NCBI GenBank assembly: GCA_013400975.1
Contig: WBMZ01011751.1
Span: forward strand, 1-64,000
Source of the DNA: Atrichornis clamosus
Lineage: Eukaryota; Chordata; Aves; Passeriformes; Menuridae
Reading direction: 5' to 3'
DNA: 64,000 bases
In this document: positions 1 through 12,100 of the stretch, in pieces
How the letters are laid out: every line of letters starts with the position of its first letter
How positions within the stretch are numbered: the first letter of the stretch is position 1
Position numbers and translations under genes: made by a program
The notes under the pieces: generated by a model
Database searches by the model: none
What the model saw: the letters and a program-made list of their open reading frames with translations, nothing else
What the model was told of the DNA's origin: nothing

Positions 1-36
1 GCGGAGCCGCCACCGCCCCCGCCGCTCCCGGCGGGC

Positions 37-45
37 TGACGTGGC
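37..45 (+). promoter_or_regulatory. Golgi-stress-type element (TGACGTGGC)
   Basis: The string TGACGTGGC lies 18 bases before the GOLGA2 ATG. Its last seven bases (39-45) match ACGTGGC, the published core of the Golgi stress response element bound by TFE3, and its first eight match the UPRE-type TGACGTGG core. GM130 is a recognised Golgi-stress-induced gene, so the placement makes sense. The function is inferred; the match is short and could be chance in GC-rich DNA. Confidence 0.5.
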
Positions 46-62
46 CCGGGCGCGGGGCGGAC

Positions 63-110
63 ATGGCGGACGGCAGCAGGCAGAGCCGGTTGGCAGCGGC
101 CAAGAAGAAG
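63..110 (+). CDS. GOLGA2: GOLGA2 exon 1 (coding part)
   Basis: 48 nt, residues 1-16, ending in phase 0 at AAG|GTGAGG. It encodes the start of the basic p115-binding region (AAAKKK). Confidence 0.93.
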
Positions 111-3100
111 GTGAGGGGCCGGGGGGACCGGGTAGGACGGGATACAACACGACGGGGTTGGGGGCGGCTGCGTTCTGCGGGTCTTGTGCGGGCCGGAGCC
201 CTGGGCCGGGCCGAGCGCGGCCTCTCCCGAGAGACGCGGGCCAGGCCGTCGCCGCCCCCTCACTCCGGGCCGGGCCGCAGTGGGGCCCCGGGAGCCCGCG
301 GGTGTCCGCGGGTGTCCGGGGCTGCGGCCCGGCCTTCCCGACGAGCGGCCGGGGCGAGGCCGGGCCTGGGCGGCTGCGGTGCTATGCGGGATGCCCGGGC
401 TGGTGTGCGGGTGTCGTGTCTCCCCGCCTCCTTTCCCCTCCCTGCCCCCTTTTTCCTTGTTTTTTTCCCGTATTTTTTCTTTTGAGGTCGCCCGGCCCCC
501 TGCGTCCCGGCGGGATGCGCCTCTGTGTCAAAGTCACAGGAACGGGAAAGTGTCCTGGAGCAGTTCAGGCTTCCATTTTGAAATCTTCCCAATAATGAGA
601 TCCACTTTCGTCCTTCTCCATCCCCCGCCGTGCCCTGCCCGGGGTGTTGGGGCCGGGGGTGCCGTTATTTACATAAACAACTGCCGGGACCGGCCGCTTT
701 GGGGCTCGGCTGTGCAGGAATTGCACAGAAATGCCGGCAGACCTGGCGGGATTCGAGTTACAGCTTATCAGACCGGCACTTCCTGGGCGAAGTGGATGTG
801 ATTAAAAATCGTTTGTAGATTGTTTCTCCCCTTCGTTGGCAGTTGTTGCAGTATCTGTTACCTGCCTGTGTGGATTGCAATTGTCCTTCATAAAATCTTT
901 CACGGAGTGGAAGATCTTACTATCAGGCAGTGCTTTTTCACTTTGCATGCAGGATTAATTGCCCTTTAATAATTTTGCCTTATTGCTCTTAGTTATAATA
1001 CTAAAAATCCCCCAAACCAGTGCTTTCAATCTCTTTTTCGTTGCTCTGTGGAGTATCAAATAATTTCCCAAGAACAGCATTAGCTGTAAACCAGAATGTT
1101 TACAACTCTGATCCTCTTGTCATAAACCCATCACTTAGGTCTTACTTCAGCCTTTTCTGGGCTTCTTTTGACTCATGTTTTTCCCCCAAAAGGGGTGAAT
1201 TCGTGGAAGATAATTTCTCTTGTCCTTACACTTGATCTGTATTTTTACTCAGTTGAAGGTTTTGGGGTTTTTTTGACATTGTGGAAGGCATATTCTATTT
1301 GGACTTCAAGTTATTCTTCTGTTCACAGCTGAAGGAATATCAGCAGAAGAACAGCCCTGGAGCAACTGCAGGAACTAAGAAAAAACGCAAAACTAAAGAA
1401 GGCAGCAGACCTGCGACTCCCACCACTGATGATCAGCAGCCTCCAGAGAACGTGAGTGTCTCGTTCTTTCTCCCAAATCATTTGCCACCACCCTGTTCTT
1501 TGGTTTTCTGGACAACCTAACTGGAGCTGGGAAGTGGTTGTGCTGGATCACCTGAATGGTGTAGGTGCTGTATGAAGTGTGCTACAGTAGTTGGCAGCTG
1601 CCTGTGCTGGAAGGTGCAGCTGGAGTCGGGGTCTGTCTGATGGTGCCCTGGGTGTGCCCAGTGCTGGTCTGAGGTGTGTGCTCCTAAGGAGCTGGATGAG
1701 GCTGGTTCTTTGGCTGCCTTGGATTGATGTTTTCTCTCTGTCCTTCTCTGAGCCGTTTCTCTTTCCCCTTTTCTTTCGCCTCCTGTAGATTCAGAACATT
1801 CTGAAGGTGCTGGTGTCAGACCTTAACCGCTCCAATGGGGTAGCCATACCCTCATTGGACAAGAGGAAGGTGAGGCAGTGCTCGTGTCCCTCGCAGTGAC
1901 TCGCTCTCCCCGCCGCATGCTTCGGGTTCTGTTCACACTGACCTCCATCTCCGGGATGGAGCCTTGTCCTCACACATCCATTGTCAGTTGCTTCAGTTCT
2001 GCTGCTGTTTTTATTAACATGGAGCTCCTTGTTACCATTGCTCGTTAAGTGCTTGTTTCCTTCTGGTTTGTGTCAAGCTTAACACCTCAAAAAGTCTTGA
2101 GACAACTGAGCTTGGAGGAAAACAGCAATTTGGGGTGAGGCAATAAACTAACTTAGGAACTGATGAAAACTGCACTAGGAAGAGGTAGTGTTTTCTTATT
2201 CTGTATTTCTCCTGCTCTGAGTGTCATTGCTTTGTTTCCTGGCGCTTGGTTTCTGAAGCGCACGTTTCTGCTCATCTCCAGGCAAGCAGCTGCCCTGGCT
2301 GGTTATTCCAGCCACCCCTTTTATGACAGGCGATGGAACTGGCACAGGTGATGTACAGTCTGGCAAGTACCAGGGGTTTAAATATGCTTGGGCAGGAAGT
2401 CAGATACTTCAAAGCCAAGCATGTACAGACTTTAGCGTCTTCACATTCCCAAGATTCTGAAGAGGAAAGGGCAGGAAGTGTGCCAAGAAGCAATAGAAAG
2501 GTGTTCAAGAGCATACAGGAACAAACAGCCTTTTAAAAATACTTCTTTTCAGACAGTCAGTTTATTTAAAATAAGGGTCAAATTGTGATGGGAACTCAGG
2601 GAAGTCAAAATTTTGTAGCCCAGAATGTTCTTCCAGTTTTGTTGTACCAAAGCTCTGCTATTCATTTTCATTTGCATCATTTTGGTAGCTTACTTCCTTA
2701 CTATTGTTTCAATGTAGTTGTCATAAAGTAGCTCATTATTATATTTACTGCATGTCCATGTATCTCCAGCAATAAATACAACCGTAGTAATCACATGGGC
2801 TACCTGACAAATGAAGTGAAACCTGCAAGGTGGAATGGAATTCTCTCTGAATTCCCTTTGTATCCTTTTTGTTTGTTTGGTTGGTTGGTTTTTTAATCCA
2901 TGCAACACACAGAGTTCCTCCAGCTGGACTGTGTATGTGTGTAGGTTCTGTATCAGCAGAACTTGAGTGATGTGAAGACACTGCCAGCTTTGGGATGCTG
3001 GGTGTGCCTGTCCAGCCTCAGAAAACTTGTATAGTGACTGAAGTGTCACTGTTGTCCTGGGGATTATTTTCAGTTAATAGTGGTAAGCTCAGTGTAAGTT

Positions 3101-6100
3101 AAATCTTGGAGAAGGAGACTTGTTTCACTTCAGTGGGTGAGATGAAGATGGGTGGTCCTGTGCTGTTGCAGAGGAGACATTTGGCCTTGCAGTGAAGGCT
3201 TACCTGTGTCTACAGCTGTAGTCCTGTTCTGCAAATGAAGAATTTATTACTCTATTCACTCTTGTCTTCCCTTTTTTTTTTCTCTTTTCCTCAGAGATAC
3301 AGTTTGATCTGATTTGCTATTATGGAATTTTTTGATTGTTGTGCCCGGGGTTTTAGAAATAATTTGAAAACTAATGTTTAATTGCAATATGTAGTGAAAG
3401 ATTTCTCATTCTGGTTGCCATCTTGTAAAAATCCTGAGTCAGGAAAATTCTGTTCAGAAACTTGATGCTAATAGGGCAGAAAAGCTGATCATTGGAGGCT
3501 GGGCTGCTGCTGCCATTGGTGTCTGATGTGAGGCAGAGCCCTCCCTTCTCACTCACTTCAGCTTTCTTGGCTCTGAAACACAGGAAAACCAGCAAAATAG
3601 AAGCCTTTGTGTGAAAGCAAATGGACCCTACTATGTGCTAAGCTGAGCAAAATTACTGACTTTTTATGCTATATTATTGGGAAGTCAAAATGCATAATTT
3701 CCATATAAGTGTCTTGCTCTTAATGCTTTCTGTTTCCAACAAATTCGGTTGTTCAGATAGTTTTGGATTTTTTGAAAGTTTATTACAAAACTGCTCATTG
3801 TGAAGGAAGAAGGAAAGAGTTCTTGTGGTTAAGGCCCATTACTGGTTTCTGCATCTTGGAAGTATTAGGCAAAAATAAGTTCTGATGAGAAGAAATTAAG
3901 GAAACCTCTTGAGGTATACTGGGGAATGAATTCTTCCTGTCCCTCTGATGTTTATATTGATGAGTGTGTGATTGATAAAGCTGGAAGAAGTGAGGGAGTT
4001 CTGACCTTCCTATAAGCACCTAACATATATTGCTCCTTTAGAAGTACCTGTCCTGCTAAAAAGAAATTCAGAAACTTCTGTTTCCCTCTGCAGTCTTCCA
4101 ACTTACTGGTTTCATTAAATGTGTCTTCACTGTTGCTGTATTAACCTTGCTGCTGGATTCATGGGTGAAGTGCTGAGCAGGTAAACAGGGAATGCTAGGA
4201 AAGAGAGATTTCTTGTTTTCTGTGAAGTGCCAAGAAGGCAGTGACTGAACTAAGAGGGAACTCTTCCAGGTGGAATTGCAGAGAGCAGCAGTATATTGGT
4301 GGGGCTAAATGTTGAAAGATTATCTCATCTGTTTTGCTGTGTTTTGAAGTGATGACTTACCAGAGCTGGATGATGAAATCAAACAAATTGCTATAAAACA
4401 CAAGCACACTGCTGGACCTTTATGTCTCTCTGGTGCTGTGCAGGGAGAAGAAATGGTCCAGTTCAGTGTGGCTTTGTAGAGGGGGCAGCAGATGCCATCC
4501 ATCCTCCCACAAAGGCTGGATGGGAACTTGGATCACTGTCCAGAAATAGTTTTTTGGCCCTTCTCTTTTCTATTTAGATTCTTCTAGTCATGGTATCCAT
4601 GGCTGCAGCAAGGCCTTGGGCACCTGCACCCAGCCACCCTCCCTTTGGCCTGTTCATAAATGTCCTGTTTCTAAACTGATGGGTCATGGCATGCCACAAA
4701 TTTCACCAAGTTTTAGATGGAGCATTTGAGTTTGACTAACCCAATTTTCACGTAGTCATCACCCTGTTCTTTCCATCTTCATTTGCATACAGTGATCTGT
4801 GTTTTCCCCAGGAACATCTTGAGGGTGGTGCTTTTCAAAGCACAATGACATTTGGCTTTGCCCTCACTTGATTTTGGTGAACCTTTTGCAGTGAATCTTG
4901 TGTGTGAACTTAGGGCTGGGTGATATTATTGCCCTGTCTTAAAGAAGGGAGTTGGATTGTGAGGCACTGGTTCTTCATGAGAGGACACAGGTCTGGGACA
5001 GTGTTTGTCTGTGGTTGATGCAGCCACCTCTTTGCTCTGGGGAGAACACAGGTTCCCTTCCACATGTTTCTAAATGACTGAGTGTTCACATCTGTCTGTT
5101 TTTCACAGGCAGGTCACAAGGTGATGTGCTGGTGTTTGTGTCTTTGTTCATTTTGCATGAAGGCTGTAATCCTGTGCTGTGTTTTGTGACAGGCATACTT
5201 TGACAGTGATGTTGCCACTCGTAGTGCTGAACAGCTTGCTCCCGATGTCCCTGTGCTATCTAACAGCAACAGCCTCCCTAGTTGTGGTTCTGTTCTGCCT
5301 GCTCCTGAGAGCATGCAGCTGACACAGGTTTGTGATTTATCATCAATATTGCCATTGAACCATTGAATATTGGTTAGTGTTGCCACATTTGTGGAGAAAG
5401 ATGATCTTCATAAATATGACGTGACTAGTTTAGGTTTTCTCCTGTTAAAAATACTACATTCTCCACTCTCCATGCAGTCCTCATCTGTCTGTGAGAGCAG
5501 AGGGAGTACTAGCATGCATGTGTCCCTGCGGCTTCCAAAGCTGTTTTCCTTCCCCTTCTCTCCTATTTCATTAGCAGAAAGTACCCTTAATAACAGAAGG
5601 TCTCAATTCCAATCAATCTGTATTTCCTTGCAATAATTAAAGATTCAGTTGAAGTTTTTTCCAGCAAACTGTTGATTATACTGAAAAATAGTAACAGCAA
5701 ACAAAAGCCTGTAACACTTGAATTTCTCTACTCCAGGAAACCCAGACTCACACCACTCAGAAATGATGTGTAAGCCAGGAGTGAGTTGGTGGTTTTAAGT
5801 TCATCTTCCTTTGGGAAGCAGTAATTACAGGAGCTGTGGAACTTGAGCCCAGGTGTAATCAAGTCTTAGTGACACATTCGTAAGTGTGACTCCCATCTTC
5901 TTTTACAGGCTTGTAAGTTTTTATGTTTTAATCCACAGATGCATGAAGCTGAGGATCATAAAAATGCTTTGGATGAAAACAGGTGAGTGTCTCTGTTGGC
6001 TTTGCAACAGGATCCCAACAAATTAATGTTTTATTCCTGCCCAGTGCTGTGCTGATTTGGGCAGTTCTCTGGGAGAGGTTCTCATTGTCAGGTCTTTGTT

Positions 6101-9100
6101 CCCAGGTCTTTCTCGTCAACAGAGGGTCTCCGTCAGCTGTCTGAACAACTCAATGGCCTGGTTTCCCAGGTACTCCTTTTCATCCATTTGTCCCATTAAT
6201 TCTCTTGGTGTTTGATGTGGAACTTGAAGCAGACAGCTCAAGGAAACACTCTTCAATCTCAGAGATGTCTGCAGCCATCCTACCAAACAATGTGATATTT
6301 AAACATTGAGAAGCAAAAAAATCCTGTTTTAGGAATGTAAGATTTCAGCAGTAGAAAGAAAAGCAGAGTGGGATGAATGAATCGCACACATTCATGGGAA
6401 GATATACGCTTGATTTAGTGGAAAAGAATCTGAAGTCAGTCTGCATAATCCACATCAGCTTGTCAGAGGGGCAGCCAGCAACTATGCTGAGCCGGGAAAG
6501 TGTTTTCTGTGGCCTGTGTGTGGTCGTTTGAAGTGACAGGTGCTGCAAGAGTGTTACTGTTACAGTGGCTTCTTACCTAATAGTGATTTGTTGCCTGGGG
6601 ACTAAAACTGACTTACTTGATTTACTTCTAGTCTACATCGTATGTGAATGGAGAAAGTGCTGTTTCTTCCACAAATATTAAGGAAATGGAAGTAAGTTGT
6701 TCTCAGTCTGTCATGTTTTTTTATTTTTCTTCTTTTTTGCTGCTGTTGATCACTTGGTGGGACTCTGTGCTTACAGCAGTGTTAGTGAGGCCTAACTGAA
6801 TGCACAGGTCACAAACGTCACTGTCTGTGTCACTTGTATTTGGGTAGTTGTGATCACAACAATCAGAGGCAGGTATTGGAGGAGTTCCCAGTTTGGGGAC
6901 TGGGGATAATCTGGCTTCCATGCAACTGCAGTTCTTATTTCTGATTCACTTTTATGTCAAAATGAAGCCTCAGCAGAAACGGATAAAATAGGTTGACATC
7001 CCAGCTGCTTTTGTTGAAACCATAGATTTTGTTTTGTTTGGAGAATCTGATTATATCAAACTGTGATAATGATTTATTTTCTGTCCTTTTTAATCATTGC
7101 TTTTTTCCTCCCCTCCTCCTCTTTTGCTCCTTCCTTTTTCTCCTGTATGCATGTGCCCGTCAGACACGTTACCAGGAGCTGGCAGTAGCCCTGGATTCCA
7201 GCAATCTAACTAACAAACAGCTCGTTACAAAGATAGAGGAATTGGTAAGAAACAATCCAACCAACCAGTTTGACATTGTCTTTGCTGCTCCTCCACGCTC
7301 TCTGGGTGTCTGCAAGGTTACGGGTTCCCTCATAGTGCCACAAGGAAAGCTGCTTACACAGCACTTTGCACGGAACAAAATGGGCTGTATGGAAAACCTG
7401 TGAGGAGGATCAAAGCCTAGGGCCACTTGTGAGTGTGCTGGCTCATCTGAGGAAGCAGAAACAGAGTTTTATTGTTTCCATTTAAGTGTGCTCTGTTGAT
7501 CTCACACTGTCCCTGGATGATAAGCATCCTGATAAAACAGCTATTTCTGGTCCCGGTCTTAATCCTTGAAATACAGAATTCTGGTGCTGGCAGCAGTGTG
7601 AAAACCTGTTTCTGCAGGTGGTGATGCTGTTCTAAATATATCAGCAGAGTGGGAGCAATAGGTCCAAGAGAGCCTGGGGCTGTTTTCTGATCATATCCTC
7701 AGCTTCTCTTGGCACGATGAATGAACTGCTTTGTCCTGTGGCCTGCATGGATTCCTGCTGCTGCTTTTCAGCCTTCAGCCTTAACACTGCAAGAAATGCA
7801 GCTAAGTGGATCTGTTCCAGGCTGAAAAGAGCCTTTCTTGTGTGAAATACTTTTCCCCATTTTGTTCCTCTCTAAAACTACACTTTTCCCGAAGTTCAGC
7901 ATTTCCCAGTGTACCCCATGACTCCTCTTTTTGTTTTATTTTTGGTTTTGGGTTATTTTTTGTTCTCTTCTGTTTCTTTTTGTGTTTTAGTTGGGCTGCA
8001 GAGGTACAGTGCATTGCCCACCCAGGATTCTCATTGTTTGGCAGCTTTTCTGTTTGCCTGGAACTGTGTAGGGCCTTTGCTGCATTTGTGCTCTTGCCTT
8101 TGCTTTTCCGGGTTGTGTTGTGCACTGGCATTGCTAGAATCAAAACCTCATCACCCTTCCATCTTCAGTCATGTTTCAAAATGCACTGAAGGTAGTAGTG
8201 GTAATAATAAAACAGCTTGGGCAATATTCATTATTTGGGAAGGGGGAAAAAAATACTAATTATATAGTTACTTATGAGGCATCTGTGAGAAAACTGCCAG
8301 GGGGACAAGAGCAGCAAAGGGCAAACAGGGTTTGGTGGCAGCCTGGGCAGGCAGCTGCTGCTTGTGTCTCCTTCACACCTACAGATGCACTGTGTGCAGT
8401 CACAGATCTCCAGTACTTCACCCATAAAACTGAAATTGGCTGGGACAGAATTATCCCTTTCCTTGCATCTGGCTTCAGCTCTGTCTCACACCACCTTGAT
8501 GGGAGCCTGCCAATGTACGTGTGGCTCTGCATGACTTAGAGGCCAGTTGTTAACTGGGATAAAGATCTAACGAATCATTTAATGGAAAGGACTATTGGTT
8601 TGGGGATTAGGTATTTATTTTTTATTTAAAGTATTTTTGCTGATTCTCCTAATACACCAGGATGACTATGATTAATTGCATAGATGTGGGATATTGCAAA
8701 TTTAACTGAAGTTGCTGGATGCTCAGATAGGAACATAGAGAGATTCCAGTAGAGGTATTGGAGAAGAATTGTCATAATGTACTGAGCAACGAAAAACATA
8801 TCAAATATATTAGTGAAAGGAGCCCCAAATCTCTTTTAATAGCTAAGATGAACTTCCTAGTCTTCTAGAGAAATGGAAATTCTCTTTGTATTAGTTGGGC
8901 GTATATCCTACTTCATCGAAGTTAAAATGTGTTCCAGCAGTATGAGAATATTTTCTCTTAATATTGGTGCATCAATTTTCTTCCATAGAAACAGCAGAAC
9001 CAAGAAGCAGTGAATCAGCTGGAGAAGGTAAAGTGTGCCCTATTTTTGGATAGATACAGAAATAGGTATCTGTTTCTCTGAGGAGTAGAAAACACAGTGG

Positions 9101-12100
9101 ATTGTGGCACAAGCGTGTGTGATCTTGTCTCATGTTAAATTCAGTTTTATTTGCAGCAGAAGGTTGAATATTTTTACTTCATGAGTTGGGCCTGACAGGC
9201 AGCATTCTTATTTTGACCAAAGCTAATATTTAAATGCTGAAGTTGGAGGAGTGCAGTGGGCAGGTTACAGTTTAGGTCCTTGCCAGGAGCTTCCATTCCA
9301 ACACTGCCACGTGTGTGCTGCAATGATTGCACTGTGCTGTCACTGCTGGTCTGGGATGGAAAAATGAAGAAGTATTTCAAAGAATGGAAGATTAAGTGTG
9401 ACTTTAGAAATACTGGCATCATTTAGATGCTAGAAGTACTACCAATGAATCCCTGTTTTTTTAGTTTGATGTAAAACAAGGGTTAACTATCTGCATGTTT
9501 GTGCTGAACAAGCATTAATTGTTTCTACAGGAAAAGAAGGAATTTGAACAGAAATTTTCTAAAGAGCAAGCAGCACTGAGGGAACAGTTACAGGTAAGGC
9601 AGAGCTTCCATTACAGTAATATCACCTGACTTCTGCTGTTTTGTGGATTACTGACCACTCACAGTCTTTATCCTGGAAACTGGAAGTTCATTCCTCCAGG
9701 AAAACTGCAAGTGTCAGCCAGACTGTACTTAACTGCAAGAGCTCTTTACTGAATTACGCTTTTGTGACAACAGTGATGTTGCAGTGACAAGCAAAGAAGT
9801 TTTGCACTGAGCTGATTTTCCTTTCCCAAAGGTTCATATCCAGACTATTGGAATTCTCGTTTCTGAGAAGTCTGAGTTGCAGACAGCCCTTGGCCATACT
9901 CAGCAAGCTGCACGGCAGAAATCAGGTACGTGACTGTCTCTGCAGCTCGAGGTGGTGGTGGAACTGTGGATTTCAAGTCACAGGCACCACAGCTGCTGGC
10001 AGCCAGCTCACAGCCCTCTGACCCTCCGTGAGCAGCCTTTGGCACTGGCACTGCTGCTGTCATCATAGCTGCCCCCAAAAGGGAGCATGTTTGTCCCATG
10101 GCAGTTGAGGTTCTTTTGTGCATCACTAAAGCCTTGTCAGCTCTGTTGGGCCTGGTAACTACCCCAGACTGTTCCTTTCTGATTCTTTTAAAACTTTGTT
10201 CCCCTTTTCGGCCGCCCCCCCGCCCCCAGCTGTCATGTTAATCTAGGTCTTACCTGAGCCTTTTATTCTGAACTACATTTGAGCAATTTATTCTAATATG
10301 AAACCCCCCCCCCCCAAAACATATTGTCAGTTGTTCTGCAAAGGAAGTTTCATCATCTCCTTCTAAGAGTGAGGCAGGTAGTTACAGAGAGCTGGGCTGC
10401 CAGTGAATCACCTCTAGAGCCAGGAGTTGAACCAGCTCCGCTGATTTACAAAGCTCTGTGCTGACTGAAGAGCTTGTTGACAAAGTAGAAAGTGCTGTTC
10501 AGCCAGTTCCAAAATGCTCTTTGTGGTCTGGCCTCAACTGACTGTGCTCTGACTTGTCCAGGGGAAGCTGAGAGCCTTGCTGCCCGTTTACATTCGTCTC
10601 GCCAGCGGGTGTCGGAGCTGGAGCGCACTTTGTCCTCCATCTCCATGCAGCAAAAACAGTCAGAGAAGGTAAGAGTCACCTCTCTTTATGCTTACCCAGC
10701 AGCTCTGCCTTTGGCTCTTTGCTTATTACTATACTACTGCAAAGTTCGCAGTCCCAGCTTAGAGAAGAGGCAGAAATTAACCTTGTTAATTGTTAATTAG
10801 CCTTGTAAAGCCCTGTATTCTCCATGATCAAGGCAAACTTCAATCAAGTTTCTGTGACTAATCGTATGGTCCAGTTGGTGTCTTCAGATCTGGCACCTGA
10901 CTTCCATTAGTCTGGCAGCTCCACACAACAGAGAGACCTTGTCCCAGAAGTCTCCGTCAAACACACACTTTGGTATTGACATTATTCTAGAAGTTTGCAG
11001 AAATAACCTCATGTTCCACTAGTAGCATCAGATTTGAAAACACTGAGCAGGCTTATTTCTGGCCAATTCAGGAGGTTCTAAGCAAACCTGTCCTGAGGTT
11101 TTTGCTAAAGTTATGACCTTTTCTGCTTTAGCTGATCTGCTGAAGGTGAAATAAAGTATTTTTTTAACATCTTATTTGTTTGGCTGATGAATACATCATT
11201 TTCTTTTGCTCCAGCATAATAAAGAGCTAGTGAAGGAGCGAGACAACCTGAAACTGGAACTGTACAAACGAAGGTAAGTCCCTTCTGTTCATTATTGCAG
11301 TAGAGCCCCAAAACATAACAAGGGGCACAGACCACAGGTAACCTTGGGAGGCTGGCTATTTAATTACGTAAAAAGTAGTCACTAGAGTGATATTCCTGTG
11401 ATTCTGGCTGCCAGGAAGCACTGTATTGTAGATTTATGACCTGGGCATCAGCAGACCCAGAGTTCATGTCATGGTGCCACTTTAATTTTTTGTTTGTTTC
11501 AGCAAAAGTAGCGAGGAAATAAAGCAGCAGAATTCAGAGCTGTCAGAGAAGGTTCACTCCCTGGTGTCCAAGAACTCAGCCATGAAGTTGGATGTGGAAG
11601 ATTTGCAGAAGAAACTGGAAATGGCTGAACTGATGATTCAACAGGTGAGGGCAGATGACACTGCCACACTTTCTTCTGAGAGAGGGGGCAACACTTGGCT
11701 TTAAAGGCAGGCATGAAATCTCATCAAGACATTCTCCTAGTGAAAGGCTTTCAGCAAGGCCTCAGGGGAACCGAAATTTCGTATTCTAAGGAGTTGGAGC
11801 TGTAGGTTGAAAAGCAAAGTGACATTAGCCAGCTAAAAGAATTGTACAGTGGGAGAGGGTGAAATGTGGAAATCCAGTGGCTTTTCTGATTGTATCTGTT
11901 CAAAATTTTGGTTGCTCAGTTGTGCAGTCTCACTGAGTCACCAGCTGAGTAGGGGTGGTGGGGTGGTATTTGTACCCACCAGCAGAAGATGGTGGATTGG
12001 AGAGTGGCAGCTTGAAGTCAGCTGGGGAAAGAATGCATGGAACCAGCTGTTAGCAGGTCAGAGAGCAAGCCTGGTGTAACCCTGAGCCTGGGAGAGAAGA

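Larger units (their letters stand above)
1..520. promoter_or_regulatory. GOLGA2: CpG-rich promoter / first-exon region of GOLGA2
   Basis: The first roughly 520 bases are strongly GC- and CpG-rich, unlike the rest of the window, and surround the first coding exon. There is no TATA box in the 62 bases upstream of the start codon, as expected for a housekeeping CpG-island promoter. In human the partner gene SWI5 lies head to head with GOLGA2, so a bidirectional promoter is plausible, but any such partner would lie left of base 1. The long overlapping ORFs here are artefacts of GC richness. Confidence 0.75.

Noticed and set aside
41..801. Three overlapping plus-strand ORFs of 140-205 residues in the CpG island
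   Set aside because: Composition is Gly/Pro/Arg from GC-rich DNA, with no family resemblance; only the short exon 63-110 is supported by a donor and by GM130 similarity.
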